Positions 1-9,544 of a DNA stretch of 64,000 nucleotides are shown here, one piece after another. The notes below the pieces were generated by a model. It was not told where the DNA came from and searched no databases. It was given only the letters and a program-made list of their open reading frames with translations. Every line of letters begins with the position of its first letter. Within the stretch, counting starts at the first letter, position 1. The position numbers were made by a program, and so were the translations under genes. The stretch is from Natrinema caseinilyticum (GTDB lineage Archaea > Halobacteriota > Halobacteria > Halobacteriales > Natrialbaceae), in contig NZ_CP100445.1 in the NCBI RefSeq assembly GCF_024227435.1, forward strand, positions 1,361,369 to 1,425,368, read 5' to 3'.

Positions 1-2207
1 ACGCGACCGTGGACGTCGCGGTCCTCGACGAGGATGGGGCGACGCTCGCGAACGAAACGATCAGCTACACCGTCGTAAACGAGACTGGCCCGGACGGTCC
101 CGAGGGGTCGATCTCGGTCGACGACCAGACTGGCGACGGCGAAACGCTCGAAATCGACGCGGCGAGCGCGTCCGTTCCCTACGTCATCGCCGCCAGGTAC
201 GGCGGCGAACGCGTCGACAGCGAGCAATTCGAAGCGAACACGACGGTCACCGACGAGACCCTCGAGTTGGACCCGCCGCTCGAGGAGAACGCGACCGTGG
301 GCGTCTCAGTTCGGGCCGTAACGGACGACGCAATACTGGCGAACGAGTCGGTCGAATACGGGATCGTCCGACCGGATCCGGACCGACCGACGGCGAACCT
401 TTCGGTCGCGGACCAGACGGGAGACGGGCGGACGCTCACCGTCACTCAGGCGAACGCGTCCGTCGAGTACGCGATCACCGTGACCGACCAAAACGGCACG
501 CAGCGCCTGGCGAGCGACTCGTTCAGGCCCAACGAGACGATCGGTCCCCGGGAGTTTTCACTCGAGCCGCCGCTCGAGGAGAACGCGACGCTCGAGGTGG
601 CGGTCGTCGACGTGGAGAACGATTCCGTGCTGGAACGGAACACCGTCGAGTACACGGTCGATGGAACGCTCGAGGGGTTCGAGGTCGAGTTTGCGAGCTG
701 TTCGCGAGCGGAAGTCACCGCGTCCCTCGAGGCGGGCGACCAGGTGGCCGCGAGCACGGGCTTTTACACGACCGCCGGATTCGGGAACACGATCCTGGAC
801 GACCTGATCACCGTCGGGGAAGACGTCCCGGCGCCCTTCGACGGAACGATCGTCTTCGAAATCGGTGACGAACGCCGCGTCACGACCGATGGCGATCGTG
901 TTTCGGTCACCGTACCGGACTACGGCACCTTCGGCACCTACATCTCCGGAATCAGCTCGCCGGAAGCGGCGCCCGTCGGTGGGATAGATTACCCGAATCC
1001 GTCGGCAACGTGTCGAGACGAGGTTCGGCCGGAGTTGCCCTCGATCTCCGTCGTCGAAACGGCCCCCAGCGAAGACGGAAACGCCATCGATGTGACGTTC
1101 GGCTACGAGAACCCGAACGACGCGCCGGTGGCTGCGAACAGCGCTTTCGTCGAGGGAACGACGAGCGACCGACCGCCGAGCGAACTCGAGCCGGGTCGGC
1201 AGACGTTCACCGTCGAGTGGACGCCGGAACGCGACGACGAGCGCCTCGTCTGGCGGGTCGACCTCTCGAACTTCGACTACGACGAGCCGCTGACTGCGAC
1301 GACGCCACCGGCGGGCGAACTCGAGCCGTCGGAGCCGGCTTCGTTCGGCGTCTCGATTGCGGGGACGAACAGTCCGGTCGAACGGGGTGACCCCATCGCG
1401 GTCGAGGCCATCGTCGAGAACGTCGGCGGGCGGGCGGGCACCCAGAACGTCTCGATCGCCGTCGGCGGTACCACCGGTGAGGCCGCCACGGTGTCGCTCG
1501 AGTCCGGTGAGACCCGGTCGGTGACGCTGAATTACGAGACGGCGGACCTCGATCCCGGTGAGTACCCGGTCGAAATCGCGACGGCGAACGAGACGGCGGA
1601 GACGACGGTCGCCGTCGAGCCGAGTGGCGACCCGGCCGCGTTCGCGATCACCGACGTATCAGCGCCCGAGACGGGCCGGGCCGGAGCGGCGGTGACGGTT
1701 GCGGTGACGATTCGGAACCAGGGCGACCGCGAGGGGACGCAGACGGTAACCTACTCCATCGACGGGCGGCAGGCTGCGGAGGCGTCGGTAACGCTTGCGG
1801 GGGGACAGGCGACGACCCTTTCGTTTACGCCGACACTCCCGACTGGAACCTCGACGCACACGATCGCGACCGAGGACGATCAGGAATCGGTGACGATCGA
1901 GGCGACCGAACCGGCGTCGGACGAGGAAACCGAGCCGGCGGGTCAATCCGCACCTGAGCGCCCGGAACCGCCGGAGCCGCCCGAACAACCCACCGCACCG
2001 GGAGGACCTGGTACCGACGGCGCGCTCGAGCAACCGGGAGCCGACGGCGCGAACGAATCGGCGCCGAATCCCGGGGGTCCCGAGACGCCAGGCGACGGAC
2101 CCGACGAAACGCCCGACGGGAACGGTGCGGCGGCCGGAGAGGAGGACACGGCAGCTCCCGAAACGGAACCCGATGCCGACGAGAACGAAACTGCTGGCGC
2201 CGGCTAG
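1..2207 (+). CDS. CARDB-domain surface protein, 5' end outside window
   Basis: The C-terminal part of a large exported or cell-surface protein. The frame is already open at base 3 and the first visible residues are mid-repeat, so the GTG at position 9 is not a credible start. Visible residues 1-210 contain two to three copies of a roughly 100-residue repeat, marked by 'DQTGDG' and by 'PPLEENAT' at the domain ends. Residues about 450-540 and 545-640 resemble CARDB beta-sandwich adhesion domains ('VENVG...GTQNVS', 'IRNQGDREGTQ'). From about 645 the chain becomes a Pro/Glu/Gly/Asp-rich low-complexity tail. No PGF-CTERM motif or membrane anchor follows, so the protein may be released or non-covalently bound. 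N-glycosylation sequons are frequent. The exact role is unknown; cell-envelope or adhesion function is inferred from domain type. Confidence 0.8.
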   Translation, partial: ATVDVAVLDEDGATLANETISYTVVNETGPDGPEGSISVDDQTGDGETLEIDAASASVPYVIAARYGGERVDSEQFEANTTVTDETLELDPPLEENATVGVSVRAVTDDAILANESVEYGIVRPDPDRPTANLSVADQTGDGRTLTVTQANASVEYAITVTDQNGTQRLASDSFRPNETIGPREFSLEPPLEENATLEVAVVDVENDSVLERNTVEYTVDGTLEGFEVEFASCSRAEVTASLEAGDQVAASTGFYTTAGFGNTILDDLITVGEDVPAPFDGTIVFEIGDERRVTTDGDRVSVTVPDYGTFGTYISGISSPEAAPVGGIDYPNPSATCRDEVRPELPSISVVETAPSEDGNAIDVTFGYENPNDAPVAANSAFVEGTTSDRPPSELEPGRQTFTVEWTPERDDERLVWRVDLSNFDYDEPLTATTPPAGELEPSEPASFGVSIAGTNSPVERGDPIAVEAIVENVGGRAGTQNVSIAVGGTTGEAATVSLESGETRSVTLNYETADLDPGEYPVEIATANETAETTVAVEPSGDPAAFAITDVSAPETGRAGAAVTVAVTIRNQGDREGTQTVTYSIDGRQAAEASVTLAGGQATTLSFTPTLPTGTSTHTIATEDDQESVTIEATEPASDEETEPAGQSAPERPEPPEPPEQPTAPGGPGTDGALEQPGADGANESAPNPGGPETPGDGPDETPDGNGAAAGEEDTAAPETEPDADENETAGAG

Positions 2208-2312
2208 TTCACTCGGAGAACGCCACCGGCCTCGCGTCCCGATTCGGACCCCAGCCAGCGCTCACGACGAGCGCGGACAGCGAACCCGACACTGGTCGGC
2301 GCGCGTCGGACG

Positions 2313-2603
2313 TCAGTGCTGGTGACCCGTCGCTTCGCCGAACGTGACGCCGAATCGTTCCTCGAACAGGTCCATCACTTTCGACTCCTGGGCCTCGAGT
2401 TCGTCGTCGTCGGAATCGCCGTGATGAACGACGTGGTGGGCGCGACTGGCGAAGGAGAGCAACATGACGTCGCCGATCGTTTCGGCGTCGGTCTGATCAC
2501 CTTCGGCGACGAGGTCGACGAGGCCGGCCGGAATGGTCACGTCGTCCGTCGCGCCATCTTCGGAACTGATCGAGAAGGTCGTCGTCTTGACTTCGTCGCT
2601 CAT
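2313..2603 (-). CDS. Small conserved haloarchaeal protein (DUF7545-like)
   Basis: A 96-residue acidic soluble protein starting MSDEVKTTTF and ending in a His-rich tail (GHQH). The middle (about residues 28-62) is a predicted alpha/beta segment. It is followed by an acidic linker and a C-terminal helix with 'LFEERFGVTFGE'. No signal peptide or membrane segment is visible. The start was chosen because the upstream sequence is Arg-rich and does not read as protein. The pattern resembles a haloarchaea-restricted family that I believe is DUF7545, but the number is from memory. Function unknown. It lies downstream of the DUF5799-like gene on the same strand, about 330 bases away. Confidence 0.8.
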   Translation of the reverse strand: MSDEVKTTTFSISSEDGATDDVTIPAGLVDLVAEGDQTDAETIGDVMLLSFASRAHHVVHHGDSDDDELEAQESKVMDLFEERFGVTFGEATGHQH

Positions 2604-2626
2604 ACTCCTACGCTCGGGAACCGTCC

Positions 2627-2896
2627 CTATAGATGCTGTGGCTTGCGTCGGAGACGCCGTCGGCAGCGACGCTGCTCGAGACGGTCGGCCCCCGCGTCGG
2701 TTTGCCCGTCGGCGACGACCGTCTCCGCGTGCCATCCGTCGACCTCGAGGCGGAGCCGATCGGACAGGAGACGGACCGTGCGTCGAGGACGCGAGGACGA
2801 GTCCGACGGCGACCTCGGTTCGGAACCGACGACCGGGGACGAAGCCAGCGAGTACGCGACGACCCACATCAGCGACTGGTCGGCCGCGAGTAGCAC
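2627..2896 (-). CDS. Doubtful small ORF, possible membrane peptide
   Basis: An open frame of 89 codons from a GTG in the gap between two conserved small genes. The N-terminus is hydrophobic ('SLMWVVAYSLA'), while the C-terminal half is Arg-rich and unlike the acidic neighbours. The frame continues directly from the stop codon of the upstream DUF5799-like gene, so it could be a chance extension of an open frame in GC-rich DNA. I see no family match. The rest of this roughly 325-base gap shows nothing else. Confidence 0.2.
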   Translation of the reverse strand: MLLAADQSLMWVVAYSLASSPVVGSEPRSPSDSSSRPRRTVRLLSDRLRLEVDGWHAETVVADGQTDAGADRLEQRRCRRRLRRKPQHL

Positions 2897-2929
2897 CGCG
2901 GCGGCGAATTGCGCGACCCGGGGACCGGA

Positions 2930-3394
2930 TTACCCGCCGTCGGCTGCGCTGCGTCGAACCGACTCCCACCGCCCTTTCGTCTCGAGGTGAGACTGCAGTT
3001 CCTCGGCGTACTCCTGGGTGAGACGTTCGGCGGCTTCGCGTTGTTCCGCCTCCGACGAGCCACCGTTTCCGCCCATTCCGAGCGCGCCCTTGATCGAGTC
3101 GACGATGCCGCCGCCCGAGGACTTCGATCCGCCGCTCGCTCCCTGACTGGCCATCGCGCCCATCCCCGATTGGATGTTGTCGAGTTCGGGAATGATGCCG
3201 TCGATTTTGTCCGTGTTGGCGACGATCCGGGCTTCGTCGGGGTCGTCGGGACGGTCGATCTCGAACTCGGTCGCCGTCATGATCAGGCTCCACTGCTGGT
3301 TGGAAAACCGCGACTCCTCGATCCGCGTCGAAAACTCCTGATCGACGGTCATCCGCTCGCCGACGATCCGATCGGTCCACGGGTTGTCGCTCAT
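2930..3394 (-). CDS. DUF5799-family haloarchaeal protein
   Basis: A 154-residue soluble acidic protein beginning MSDNPWTDRIVGERMTVDQ. That opening, followed by 'SRFSNQQWSLIMTATEFEI', is characteristic of the haloarchaea-specific DUF5799 family as I recall it. Residues about 1-75 look like one folded domain. Residues about 80-118 form a Gly/Ser/Met-rich flexible linker. The end (about 120-150) is a predicted amphipathic helix rich in Glu and Gln. The ATG was chosen because upstream codons read as Arg-rich non-coding sequence. It is divergent from the UspA gene with about 160 bases between the two starts. Function is not known; no catalytic motif is visible. Confidence 0.85.
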   Translation of the reverse strand: MSDNPWTDRIVGERMTVDQEFSTRIEESRFSNQQWSLIMTATEFEIDRPDDPDEARIVANTDKIDGIIPELDNIQSGMGAMASQGASGGSKSSGGGIVDSIKGALGMGGNGGSSEAEQREAAERLTQEYAEELQSHLETKGRWESVRRSAADGG

Positions 3395-3554
3395 GGCCCC
3401 CGGTTCGGTCGGTGGCTGTATCAGCGTTTCCCTCCCACGGCGGTTCCCGACGGCTCGTGGCCGAGCCGCCACCGAAATCGTTCGTCGAACTGACGGTCGC
3501 TCGCAGCGGGATAACGCTCTTATACGCTCTTGTTGTATGCTATCATGTATCGCA

Positions 3555-4031
3555 ATGTATGACCGCATCCTCGTTCCGACCGACGGCTCGCCGGAAGTCG
3601 AAGACGCCCTCGAGTACGCGTTCGATCTCGCGCGGACCCACGACGCGACCCTTCGGACGCTCTACGTCGTCAACGCGGCCGGCTACAGCGGGCTGCCGAT
3701 GGAAACCGCGCTCGAAGGGATCACCGACGCGCTCCACGGAAAGGGACGGTCGGCGGTCGACCGCGTCGAAGAACGCGCGCCGGACGACGTCGCGGTCGAA
3801 CGCGAGGTACGCGAAGGGTCCCCGAGTCACGTCATCGTCGACGAAGCCGACCCCGACGAGTGCGACCTCGTGGTGATGGCCACCCACGGCCGCGGTGGGA
3901 TCGGTCGGCTGCTACTCGGCAGCGTCACCGAGCGAGTCGTCCGCCGCGCGTCGGTACCCGTCCTGACGGTACAGGTCGATCCAGAGGGCGCCGGCGATCG
4001 GTCCGGAGAGCCGCGACTCGCCGCGGAGTGA
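3555..4031 (+). CDS. Universal stress protein, UspA family
   Basis: A 158-residue cytosolic protein with a single UspA domain. The start MYDRILVPTDGS is the classic first strand and loop. The nucleotide-binding motif G-x2-G-x9-G-S is present at about residues 112-123 (GRGGIGRLLLGS), so an ATP-binding type is expected. The final strand is 'VPVLTVQV', followed by a short disordered tail. The downstream ATG is used rather than in-frame codons upstream because the family begins here. TATA-like sequence (TTATAC) sits about 30-35 bases upstream, giving a short leader. Universal stress proteins respond to general stress; the specific partner cannot be read from the sequence. Confidence 0.95.
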   Translation: MYDRILVPTDGSPEVEDALEYAFDLARTHDATLRTLYVVNAAGYSGLPMETALEGITDALHGKGRSAVDRVEERAPDDVAVEREVREGSPSHVIVDEADPDECDLVVMATHGRGGIGRLLLGSVTERVVRRASVPVLTVQVDPEGAGDRSGEPRLAAE

Positions 4032-4131
4032 CCGAACCGTTCTCGACCGCCGGCCGGACGCCGTTCGGCGACGTCCGGGACCAACGGCGCCCACTGCGAC
4101 GTCTGCGAGGCACGGCTCCGCGCGCCGATGC

Positions 4132-4623
4132 TCACTCGTCCCGGAACGATTCGGGGAGGAACGGCGTCACGTCGCCGTGGACGAACTCGACGTAGTCGTC
4201 GTTCAGCCGCCTGCAGAACAGTCGGAGCTCGCCGTCCGCCCGGACGGTCTCGAGTTTCGCGCGGCTGGATCCGGCATCGTAGTAGGCGGGAACGAAGACG
4301 GCCGTCTCGCCGTCCGGATCTTTCTCGACGACGAGCAGGTAGACCATGCCGCCGTGGCCCCCGCGGAAGACGTCCACGTCGGTGAACGCGTGGTCCGCGG
4401 TCAGCGACTCGAGGTCCTCGTACTCCGGGCCCGGCAGGACCACGTCGAGGCCCGTCCGCGCGTCGGAGTCCACGAGCACGGAGTCCCCGGGGTGGAGCTC
4501 GAGTGTCGTCCAGCCGCGGTCGCGATACTCGTCGGCGGTCGCCGCCATGTCCCGGAGGACGGATCGCCAGCCGGATCGAATTTCGGTGTCGCCGGGCGCG
4601 GAGCCCGCTGGATTCTCGCCCAT
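4132..4623 (-). CDS. Haloarchaeal conserved protein (DUF7529-like)
   Basis: A 163-residue soluble acidic protein. Recognisable elements are 'YRDRGWTTLELHPGDSVLVD' in the first third, 'GLDVVLPGPEYEDL' mid-domain and an aromatic-rich C-terminal segment ('YVEFVHGDVTPFLP'). These match a haloarchaea-only family I associate with DUF7529. The start MGENPAG was preferred to an upstream in-frame ATG (4671), which would run into the likely promoter of this gene. It is convergent with uspA and divergent from the ABC operon. No membrane segment or catalytic motif is visible and the function is unknown. Confidence 0.8.
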   Translation of the reverse strand: MGENPAGSAPGDTEIRSGWRSVLRDMAATADEYRDRGWTTLELHPGDSVLVDSDARTGLDVVLPGPEYEDLESLTADHAFTDVDVFRGGHGGMVYLLVVEKDPDGETAVFVPAYYDAGSSRAKLETVRADGELRLFCRRLNDDYVEFVHGDVTPFLPESFRDE

Positions 4624-4704
4624 GCCTGCACCGCAGGTATCGCCGAAGATAAGCGTTGTCAAGTCTCGCAAGATATTTGATCGCAGGCTCGAGAACTGCA
4701 GGCA

Positions 4705-7695
4705 GTGACTGATCTCCTGTCTCTCTCCGGACTCCGCACGCAGTTCGACACCAACCGCGGTGCGGTGAAAGCCGTCGACGGCATCGACCTCACCATCGAG
4801 GAGGGAGAGACCGTCGGCCTCGTCGGCGAGTCCGGTTCCGGCAAGAGCGTGACCGCACTCTCAGCGATGGATCTCGTCGACGATCCCGGCGAGGTCGTGG
4901 ACGGGCGCGTGTCCCTGCGGCGCGCGGACCTGGCCGCGGAACTCGCGAACGAATTCGACGACGCCGTCGTCCCGTACCCCTTCGAACTCGTGGGGGCGAT
5001 CCGAGCGATCGTCGCGGACCTCCGCGCCGGCGACGGGGACGACGCGGCCGCGTCGGAACTGCGCGCCATTGCCGCCGACCTGACCGGCCGCGACGACCCG
5101 GCGGGGCTCGCACCGTCGATCCGTGACGGCGCCGACCGACTCGTGGACGGTGCGACGGAATCCGCGGTCGCAGACGCGCTCGAGGACGCCGTCGAGGACG
5201 CCGCCGAGGGGTTCGTCTACGTGGACGATGCCGCGCGCGAACAGTTCGAGCGCGGTGCGAGCGCCGACAAGGTGGCGATCGAGGACGGCATCGTCGACCT
5301 GACGGACGCGCCCGAGGAGGCGATGCGGAAGGTCCGCGGCGGCGAGATGGGGATGATCTTTCAGGATCCGATGACGTCCCTGAATCCCGCCGTGACCGTC
5401 GGCGAGCAGGTCGCAGAGTCCCTGCGACTCCACCGGTACGGCGAACGGAAACGGGACACGTGGCTGAACGCCGTCCGGGAGATCCTCCCGAAGATCGGCG
5501 GGGACGAACACGACGAGGACGTCGTCGCGGACGTCGTCGACATCCTCACCGAGGTCGGGATTCCGGAGGCGCCCACTCGCCTCGAGGAGTATCCCCACGA
5601 ATTCTCCGGTGGCATGCGCCAGCGCGTCCTCATCGCCATCGCGCTCGCGTGCCGGCCGAGTCTCCTCATCGCCGACGAGCCGACGACCGCCCTCGACGTG
5701 ACCATCCAGGCGCAAATACTCGAGCTCATCGACGATTTACAAGCGGAGTTCGGGATGTCGGTGCTGATGATCACCCACGATCTCGGGGTGGTCGCGGAGA
5801 CCTGCGACCGGGTCGCGGTGATGTACGCCGGCGAAATCGTCGAGGAAGGTCCCGTCGAAGAGATCTTCCACAACCCGAGTCACCCGTACACGTACACGCT
5901 CCTCGAGTCGATTCCGACGGAAGAGAAAGACCGCCTGACCCCCATCGAGGGGAACGTTCCGGACCTCATCGACATGCCGAACGGCTGTCATTTCGCGGAC
6001 CGCTGTCCGTGGGCTCAGCCCGAGTGTCGGGAGGGTGAGATTCCGTTCCGCCAGCACGGGCCGGACGACGTCGACCACCGGTCGAAGTGCGTCCTCGAGG
6101 ACTTCGACGAAAGCGAATACGGCGACGAGGGGGTCGCGACCGCGACCGACCGCGACGTCGGCGAACCGCTCGTCGAACTCCGCGGGATGCGCAAGTACTA
6201 CGAGCAAGAAGACGGGTTCCTGGACCGATTCGTCGGCGAGAAACCGAGCGTGAAGGCCGTCGACGGCGTGAGCTTCGACGTTCGCGAAGGCGAGACCCTC
6301 GGACTCGTCGGCGAATCCGGGTGCGGCAAGTCGACCGCGGGCCGTGCGATCCTCCACCTCAACCCGCCGACGGACGGGACGGTGGTGTTCGCCGGTGAGG
6401 ACCTCGGCGACCTCTCGAAGTCGGGGATCCAGGAGAAACGCAAGGACATGCAGATGGTGTTCCAGGATCCGATGTCGAGTCTCGATCCGCGGATGACCGT
6501 CGGCCAGACCGTCATGGAGCCGCTGAAGATACACGGCCTCCCGGAGGCCGACCCCGACGTGGCGACGCGCGCGGACGTCTCGACGGCTGGCATCCCGGCG
6601 GACGCGGTGTCCGTCGACGTCGCAGATAACGCGGATGCGTTACTCGGAAACGGCGATCAGGACGTCGTCGTTCCGGTACACGTGGCTGTGACGGACGGCG
6701 ACGTTACCGTGGACGTCGAGGAACCGCTCGACGTGACGACGGACGTGACGCGCGACGGCGGCCGCGTCACGAGCGTGCACGTGGACGTCGCCACGGGCGA
6801 CTCGAAGCGCGCGCTCCGCCGCCGCCGCGTCGTTCAGCTCCTCGAGGAGGTTGGACTCGACGAGAGCCAGTACGGCCGCTACCCCCACGAACTCTCCGGC
6901 GGGCAACGCCAGCGCGTCGGCATCGCGCGCGCCCTCGCGGTGGACCCGGATTTCATCGTCGCCGACGAGCCGGTGTCGGCCCTCGACGTCTCCGTGCAGG
7001 CACAGATAATCAACCTTTTAGAGGACCTACAGGAGGAGTTCGGATTGACGTACCTGTTCATCGCCCACGACCTTTCGGTCGTCCGGCACATCTCGGACCG
7101 CGTGGCGGTGATGTACCTCGGCGAGATCGTCGAGAGCGCGGAAACCGACGACCTGTTCGCGGACCCGAAGCACCCGTACACGAACGCGTTGCTGTCCGCG
7201 ATCCCCGAGCCGGATCCGCTGGCGGACACCGACGACCGGACCATACTGCAGGGTGACGTGCCGTCCCCGATCGACCCGCCGTCCGGCTGTCACTTCCGGA
7301 CGCGGTGTCCGTCGATCATCCCGCCAGAGGACCTCGACATCGAGCAGGAGCGCTACCGCGAGGTCATGTTCTACCGACAGCGCGTGGCGTCCCGAGACAT
7401 CGACCTCGAGGCAGCCAGGGAGGCGACCGCCGGCGAGAACCCGCCGGCGCGCGCGGTCGCCGACGGGGGGAGCGATCTCTCCGCCGTGCTCGACGCGCAG
7501 TTCTTCGACGGTCCGCTGACGGGCCGCGCCCGCGAGGCCGTCGACGAGTCCTATCGTCACCTCGACGACGGCGACTGGGAGGCCGCCGAGGCCGTCCTCG
7601 AGGAGGCGTTCGAGAGCGTCTGCGAGAGGAGGGACCCCGAACCCGGCGGTGGCGAACACCCGGCAGCCTGTCATCTCTTCACCGACGCCGAGTAG
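4705..7695 (+). CDS. Fused DppD-DppF peptide ABC transporter ATPase
   Basis: A 996-residue cytosolic protein carrying both ATPase halves of a peptide/nickel-type importer. First half: Walker A GESGSGKS at 41-48, Q-loop at about 220, signature LSGG-like 'FSGGMRQRV' at about 300 and Walker B '[12 protein letters not shown]' at about 321-332. It ends with an oligopeptide-family C-terminal domain with a Cys cluster (GCHFADRC...PEC, about 427-445). Second half: Walker A GESGCGKS at about 536-543, signature LSGGQRQRV at about 729 and Walker B at about 750, then a second Cys motif near 863 and a long helical tail ending in ACHLF. Each half has an extra insertion (about residues 65-205 and 612-705) absent from ordinary DppD/DppF. 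It starts with GTG and heads the transporter operon. Confidence 0.95.
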   Translation: MTDLLSLSGLRTQFDTNRGAVKAVDGIDLTIEEGETVGLVGESGSGKSVTALSAMDLVDDPGEVVDGRVSLRRADLAAELANEFDDAVVPYPFELVGAIRAIVADLRAGDGDDAAASELRAIAADLTGRDDPAGLAPSIRDGADRLVDGATESAVADALEDAVEDAAEGFVYVDDAAREQFERGASADKVAIEDGIVDLTDAPEEAMRKVRGGEMGMIFQDPMTSLNPAVTVGEQVAESLRLHRYGERKRDTWLNAVREILPKIGGDEHDEDVVADVVDILTEVGIPEAPTRLEEYPHEFSGGMRQRVLIAIALACRPSLLIADEPTTALDVTIQAQILELIDDLQAEFGMSVLMITHDLGVVAETCDRVAVMYAGEIVEEGPVEEIFHNPSHPYTYTLLESIPTEEKDRLTPIEGNVPDLIDMPNGCHFADRCPWAQPECREGEIPFRQHGPDDVDHRSKCVLEDFDESEYGDEGVATATDRDVGEPLVELRGMRKYYEQEDGFLDRFVGEKPSVKAVDGVSFDVREGETLGLVGESGCGKSTAGRAILHLNPPTDGTVVFAGEDLGDLSKSGIQEKRKDMQMVFQDPMSSLDPRMTVGQTVMEPLKIHGLPEADPDVATRADVSTAGIPADAVSVDVADNADALLGNGDQDVVVPVHVAVTDGDVTVDVEEPLDVTTDVTRDGGRVTSVHVDVATGDSKRALRRRRVVQLLEEVGLDESQYGRYPHELSGGQRQRVGIARALAVDPDFIVADEPVSALDVSVQAQIINLLEDLQEEFGLTYLFIAHDLSVVRHISDRVAVMYLGEIVESAETDDLFADPKHPYTNALLSAIPEPDPLADTDDRTILQGDVPSPIDPPSGCHFRTRCPSIIPPEDLDIEQERYREVMFYRQRVASRDIDLEAAREATAGENPPARAVADGGSDLSAVLDAQFFDGPLTGRAREAVDESYRHLDDGDWEAAEAVLEEAFESVCERRDPEPGGGEHPAACHLFTDAE

Positions 7696-7812
7696 ACGGG
7701 GTCGCCATCGGCGGGATTTTGAATCTGTTTCCGGTCACGCTGCCCAAAACCGCGGCCGATGGTGCGGAATTTTGATAAGTCGACTAGAACTCTGGATACA
7801 ACTGCGACTTCG

Positions 7813-7818
7813 TATAAA
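7813..7818 (+). promoter_or_regulatory. TATA box of the solute-binding protein gene
   Basis: TATAAA in an A/T-rich island, about 50 bases before the ATG at 7863. Transcription would start near 7840, giving a short leader. A separate promoter here would let the binding protein be made in excess over the ATPase gene, which is common for ABC importers. Confidence 0.6.
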
Positions 7819-7862
7819 TCGTTCTCGTTAGTATTATGTATGCAGAGGCAAGGCATAGTGTT

Positions 7863-9494
7863 ATGCCAGATCACGCTTCCAGACGAAGCTTTCTGAAGGC
7901 GGCAGGTAGCACGACGGTCATCGCGACCGCAGCGAGCTCCCTCTCGGGGTGTCTCGGGGGCGGTGGCGACGGCGGCGGTCCGCTCCGGTACGGGCGCAGT
8001 TCACACTCGGACACCCTCGACCCGCAGAATACGACCAGCGGCGAAGTCGCGAAGGTCACGAACCAGATCTACGACGGGCTCATCGACTTCGAGCCCGGCG
8101 AGGCGGTGATCACGGAGAGCCTCGCGACCGACTGGACGATGGACGGCGAAACCGTCACGATCCAACTGCGCGAGGACGCGCAGTTCGACGACGGGACCGA
8201 CTTCACCGCCGACGACTTCGTCGCGACCTACCGACGGTTCGTCGACGAGGAGTACGAGTACTACTTCGAGGAGGCCTCCGCGTACGGTCCGTTCACGCTC
8301 GGAAACTGGATCGACTCCGTCGAGGCCGACGGTGACTACACGCTGAACATCACGCTCACGCAGCAGTACGCGCCGTTCCTGCGCAACCTCGCGATGTTCG
8401 CCGCCGTCGTCCTGCCGAAAGACGGCATCGAAGGCGGCTTCGACTTCAACGCGGACGCCAACGGCACCGGTCCGTTCCAACTCGAGGAACTCGACAACTC
8501 GAACGGCCGCATCCTGCTCACCCCGAACGACAACTACTGGGGCGACGGGCCGAACGTGGACGAACTCCTGTTCCTCGAGCGTGGGGAGAACTCCACGCGT
8601 ACCCAGGCCCTCGTCGAGGGCGAACTCGAGATCATCGACAACCTCGGACCCGACAACGTCGGGACGGTCGAGGACTCCGATGCCGCCGAGATCCAGTCAG
8701 GACAGGGGATCAACATCGGATACATGTCGTTCAACCAGTCCCGCGTCGAGGAGTTCCGCGATCCCCAGGTTCGACAGGCCATCAGTTACGCCATCGACAC
8801 CGAATCGATCGTCAACGAGGTCTACTCCGGCATCGCCCAGCAGGCCGATCAGCCGTGCCCGCCGGCGCTGTTCGGACACAACGACGACCTCAGCCCGTAC
8901 TCGTACGACCCCGACCAGGCCCAGTCACTGCTGGAGGAGGCTGGATACGGCGACGGCTTCTCCTTCGAGTTGACGACCTTCCAGAACGCACGCGGCTACA
9001 ACCCGGCCCCGCTCCCGACGGCGGAGACCATCCGGACGAACCTCGGAGACATCGGCATCGACGTCACGATCGACGAGCGGCAGTTCTCGGATTACCTCAC
9101 CTACACGTCCGAGGGCCGACACGACGCGTCCCTGGCCGGCTGGTACACGGACAACGCCGACCCGGACAACTTCTACTACGTCCTGCTCCACCCGCAAGTC
9201 GAGTCCCCCAGCGGACAGGACTGGGTCGAGTGGGACACGGAGGACTACAACACGTCCAATCGGAGCGCGTGGGCGAACCAGGAGTACATGAACCTCATCG
9301 AGGAAGCCCAGCGAACGACGGACGAGGACGAGCGCGCCGAACTCTATCACGAGGCGGCACAAATCGCCCACGACGAGGCGCCCTGGGTCTACATCGACTA
9401 CGCCGACGAGGTCCGCGGCGTTCGCAATAATGTCAGCAATTATGAAGTGTCCGCCATCGGCGGCCCCCACCTCCACCTGGTCGAACTCGAGTAA
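7863..9494 (+). CDS. Peptide/nickel ABC transporter solute-binding lipoprotein
   Basis: A 543-residue extracellular lipoprotein of solute-binding family 5. It has a twin-arginine signal (RRSFLK at 7-12), a hydrophobic stretch and the lipobox LSGC with Cys30 as the anchored residue, followed by a Gly-rich tether. The mature protein opens with 'LDPQNTTSGEVAKVTNQIYD', the usual family 5 start. The region around 'YMSFNQSRVEEFRDPQVRQA' and the C-terminal lobe also fit. An upstream in-frame ATG (7836) was rejected because it would add nine residues before the Tat signal and would lie at or upstream of the predicted transcription start. The gene sits between the ATPase and the permeases. The substrate is unknown; peptides are the default for the family. 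Confidence 0.95.
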   Translation: MPDHASRRSFLKAAGSTTVIATAASSLSGCLGGGGDGGGPLRYGRSSHSDTLDPQNTTSGEVAKVTNQIYDGLIDFEPGEAVITESLATDWTMDGETVTIQLREDAQFDDGTDFTADDFVATYRRFVDEEYEYYFEEASAYGPFTLGNWIDSVEADGDYTLNITLTQQYAPFLRNLAMFAAVVLPKDGIEGGFDFNADANGTGPFQLEELDNSNGRILLTPNDNYWGDGPNVDELLFLERGENSTRTQALVEGELEIIDNLGPDNVGTVEDSDAAEIQSGQGINIGYMSFNQSRVEEFRDPQVRQAISYAIDTESIVNEVYSGIAQQADQPCPPALFGHNDDLSPYSYDPDQAQSLLEEAGYGDGFSFELTTFQNARGYNPAPLPTAETIRTNLGDIGIDVTIDERQFSDYLTYTSEGRHDASLAGWYTDNADPDNFYYVLLHPQVESPSGQDWVEWDTEDYNTSNRSAWANQEYMNLIEEAQRTTDEDERAELYHEAAQIAHDEAPWVYIDYADEVRGVRNNVSNYEVSAIGGPHLHLVELE

Positions 9495-9544
9495 GGCGTC
9501 CCCGTGACGAGAGATTTTTAAGAACTTATGCTCATATCCGAACG

